From Anaerolineales bacterium (lineage in GTDB: Bacteria; Chloroflexota; Anaerolineae; Anaerolineales; DRMV01), in the NCBI GenBank assembly GCA_015491595.1, contig WFVP01000428.1:1-6538 (forward strand): a DNA stretch of 6,538 nt, written 5' to 3'. A program made the translations under genes and the position numbers. Below the pieces are notes generated by a model that saw nothing but the letters and a program-made list of their open reading frames with translations, searched no databases and was not told where the DNA came from. Below are positions 5,517 through 6,538 of this stretch, piece after piece; within the stretch, counting starts at the first letter, position 1, and each line of letters begins with the position of its first letter.

Positions 5517-6455
5517 ATGATTCTTACGCTTACCCTCCATCCGAGTCTGGACAAAGTCCTCCAGGTGGGCACATGGGACCCCAACCAGAGCCTCCGGGGG
5601 CGGGTGGTGCGCATCTACGCCGGAGGCAAGGGGAACAACGTGGCTCGCGTCCTCGCCCGGTTCCGTGTCCCTGTATTGGCCACAGGGTTCCAAGGGGGGT
5701 ACACCGGACGGTGGGCCAAGACGTTGATGAAGGCCGAGGGCATCCCTGCCCTCTTCGTGGCCTGCCGGGCCGAAACCCGTTGGGCAGTGCTGGTGATGGC
5801 CAACGGCGCGGGTCGGGCGTACACCATCCAGGAAGAGAGTTACCCGGACATCCAGCCGGAAGAGGAAGAGGACCTGCGCCAAAAGGTGTTCCCTCGGTTG
5901 AGCAAAGCCAAGGCCGCGGTCTTCTGTGGTCCCGCAGGGTCGCCTTCCCTCGCGGCCACCCTTGCGGAGGGCGTGCGCCAGGCTCGGCTCCAGGGGGCCT
6001 GGACCGTCCTGGACTCCTCGGGCTTGGGGCTGCGCCAGGGGATTGCCCAGCGCCCCGACATGGTGCGGGTCCACCAGGAGGAAATGGCCCGATGGCTGGG
6101 CCGTCCCCTCCCCTCCCTGGAGGACGTGCTGCAAGGGATTCGGTCCCTGCACGACCAGGGCATTCCCTGGGTCGCGGTCAGTCTGAACCACGAAGGCCTG
6201 CTCCTTTCCGACGGGCGCCGGGTCTGGCACGGCGCGCTCCCCATGGCCCGCATCCTGACCACGTGGGGAAGCGAGGACGCCCTCCTGGCCGGGATGCTCT
6301 ACGCCTGGTATCAGGGGAAAGAACCGGAGGATTGGGTCCGCTGGGGCGTGGCATGCGGTACGGCCAACACCCAGGTCCTGGGAGCCGGTTTTCTCGACCT
6401 TCCTCAAGTGCAATCCCTGGTCCCCAAGGTGGCCATCAAGTCTTTTTTCCTGTAG
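5517..6455 (+). CDS. PfkB-family sugar kinase, divergent 1-phosphofructokinase/LacC-like
   Basis: A 312-residue protein collinear with FruK/LacC kinases. It opens with TLTLHPSLDK (4-13, compare TLNPAxD), has the PfkB signature AGGKGNNVA (35-43), DSSGLGLRQGI (166-176), VRVHQEEM (183-190), VAVSLNHEGLLL (219-230), the terminal signature TTWGSEDALLAG (248-259) and the last conserved block WGVACGTANTQVLGAG (276-291). Aspartates D12 and D254, the second being the expected catalytic base, are kept. Unusual changes: Asn to His in HP (residue 8), KPNxxE to RVHQEE (184-189), SLG to SLN (221-223) and GAGD to GSED (251-254). By family it would phosphorylate a phosphosugar with ATP in the cytoplasm; altered specificity or reduced activity is possible. 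The start is set by GGGGTGA 6 bases before the ATG and by the family's usual N-terminus. No PTS transporter, aldolase or regulator gene is visible beside it, unlike classical fru loci. The gene is divergent from pcrA. Confidence 0.9.
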   Translation: MILTLTLHPSLDKVLQVGTWDPNQSLRGRVVRIYAGGKGNNVARVLARFRVPVLATGFQGGYTGRWAKTLMKAEGIPALFVACRAETRWAVLVMANGAGRAYTIQEESYPDIQPEEEEDLRQKVFPRLSKAKAAVFCGPAGSPSLAATLAEGVRQARLQGAWTVLDSSGLGLRQGIAQRPDMVRVHQEEMARWLGRPLPSLEDVLQGIRSLHDQGIPWVAVSLNHEGLLLSDGRRVWHGALPMARILTTWGSEDALLAGMLYAWYQGKEPEDWVRWGVACGTANTQVLGAGFLDLPQVQSLVPKVAIKSFFL

Positions 6456-6538
6456 CCGCGGGCTTCCGCCCCCAATAAATGGCCACGGTCTTGAACATGC
6501 GCAAGCGGGCCCCCACCCCTTCGAAACCCGTTTCCCGC
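6436..6538 (-). CDS. C-terminal end of a convergent gene, possibly a SAM-dependent methyltransferase
   Basis: Reading the minus strand from the right edge, one frame gives 33 residues (one leading base left over) and a TGA stop at 6438-6436. The segment reads RETGFEGVGARLRMFKTVAI followed by YWGRKPAATGKKT. A 'GF..V..' helix-to-strand step followed by a final hydrophobic strand and GRKP is how many class I SAM methyltransferases (UbiE-like) end; this is resemblance, not proof. Codons have G or C at most third positions until the last few, as in the neighbouring genes. The 3' end overlaps the kinase by 20 bases in convergent orientation. The start and any motif I lie outside the window. Confidence 0.55.
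   Translation of the reverse strand, partial: RETGFEGVGARLRMFKTVAIYWGRKPAATGKKT

Noticed and set aside
6441..6475. T-tract and short GC hairpins (AGCC-GCG-GGCT, GCGG-GCTT-CCGC) near the kinase stop as a terminator
   Set aside because: On the plus strand the T-run precedes the hairpins, and on the minus strand it is an A-run, so neither arrangement is an intrinsic terminator.
5426..6478. A 350-codon plus-strand frame and a 320-codon minus-strand frame over the kinase
   Set aside because: The 5517-6455 frame carries the clear PfkB signatures and a good ribosome site. The others are Gly/Pro/Arg- or His/Pro/Gly-rich shadows.

Overview
The window is compact, GC-rich bacterial DNA with very short intergenic gaps and Shine-Dalgarno start sites. 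The mix of genes suggests a Chloroflexota-like (Anaerolineae-type) genome: a PcrA/UvrD helicase, a PGM1-type ATP-grasp ligase, an ADP-ribose-type Nudix hydrolase, an exported C-terminally anchored protein and a PfkB sugar kinase. That taxonomic guess rests on general resemblance only; no marker gene in the window settles it. There are no tRNA or rRNA genes, no CRISPR array, no insertion sequence and no sign of recent transfer.

The minus strand from about 5400 down to 1 carries four genes in one direction: pcrA/uvrD (3169-5358), a PGM1-related ATP-grasp ligase (1439-3088), a Nudix hydrolase (829-1371) and an exported membrane-anchored protein (from 822 and running off the left edge). The last three are tightly packed, with gaps of about 67 and 6 bases, and look like one transcription unit. 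That unit has its own good sigma-70-type promoter at 3115-3143, between pcrA and the ATP-grasp gene, so it need not depend on the helicase promoter.

The divergent intergenic region (5359-5516) separates pcrA from a plus-strand PfkB-family kinase (5517-6455). It holds back-to-back promoters, each with an extended -10, plus two symmetric elements: an inverted repeat inside the pcrA promoter spacer and a perfect 12-base palindrome abutting the kinase -10. The kinase aligns with 1-phosphofructokinase/LacC-type enzymes along its length, but several residues that are nearly invariant in that family are changed. At the right edge the last 33 codons of a convergent minus-strand gene (stop at 6436-6438) overlap the kinase 3' end by 20 bases; its tail resembles a SAM-dependent methyltransferase.

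No single pathway ties these genes together. The parts most worth following are the stand-alone PGM1-type peptide/amide ligase unit with its co-directional Nudix and exported-protein genes, and the divergent PfkB kinase with its palindrome-bearing promoter.
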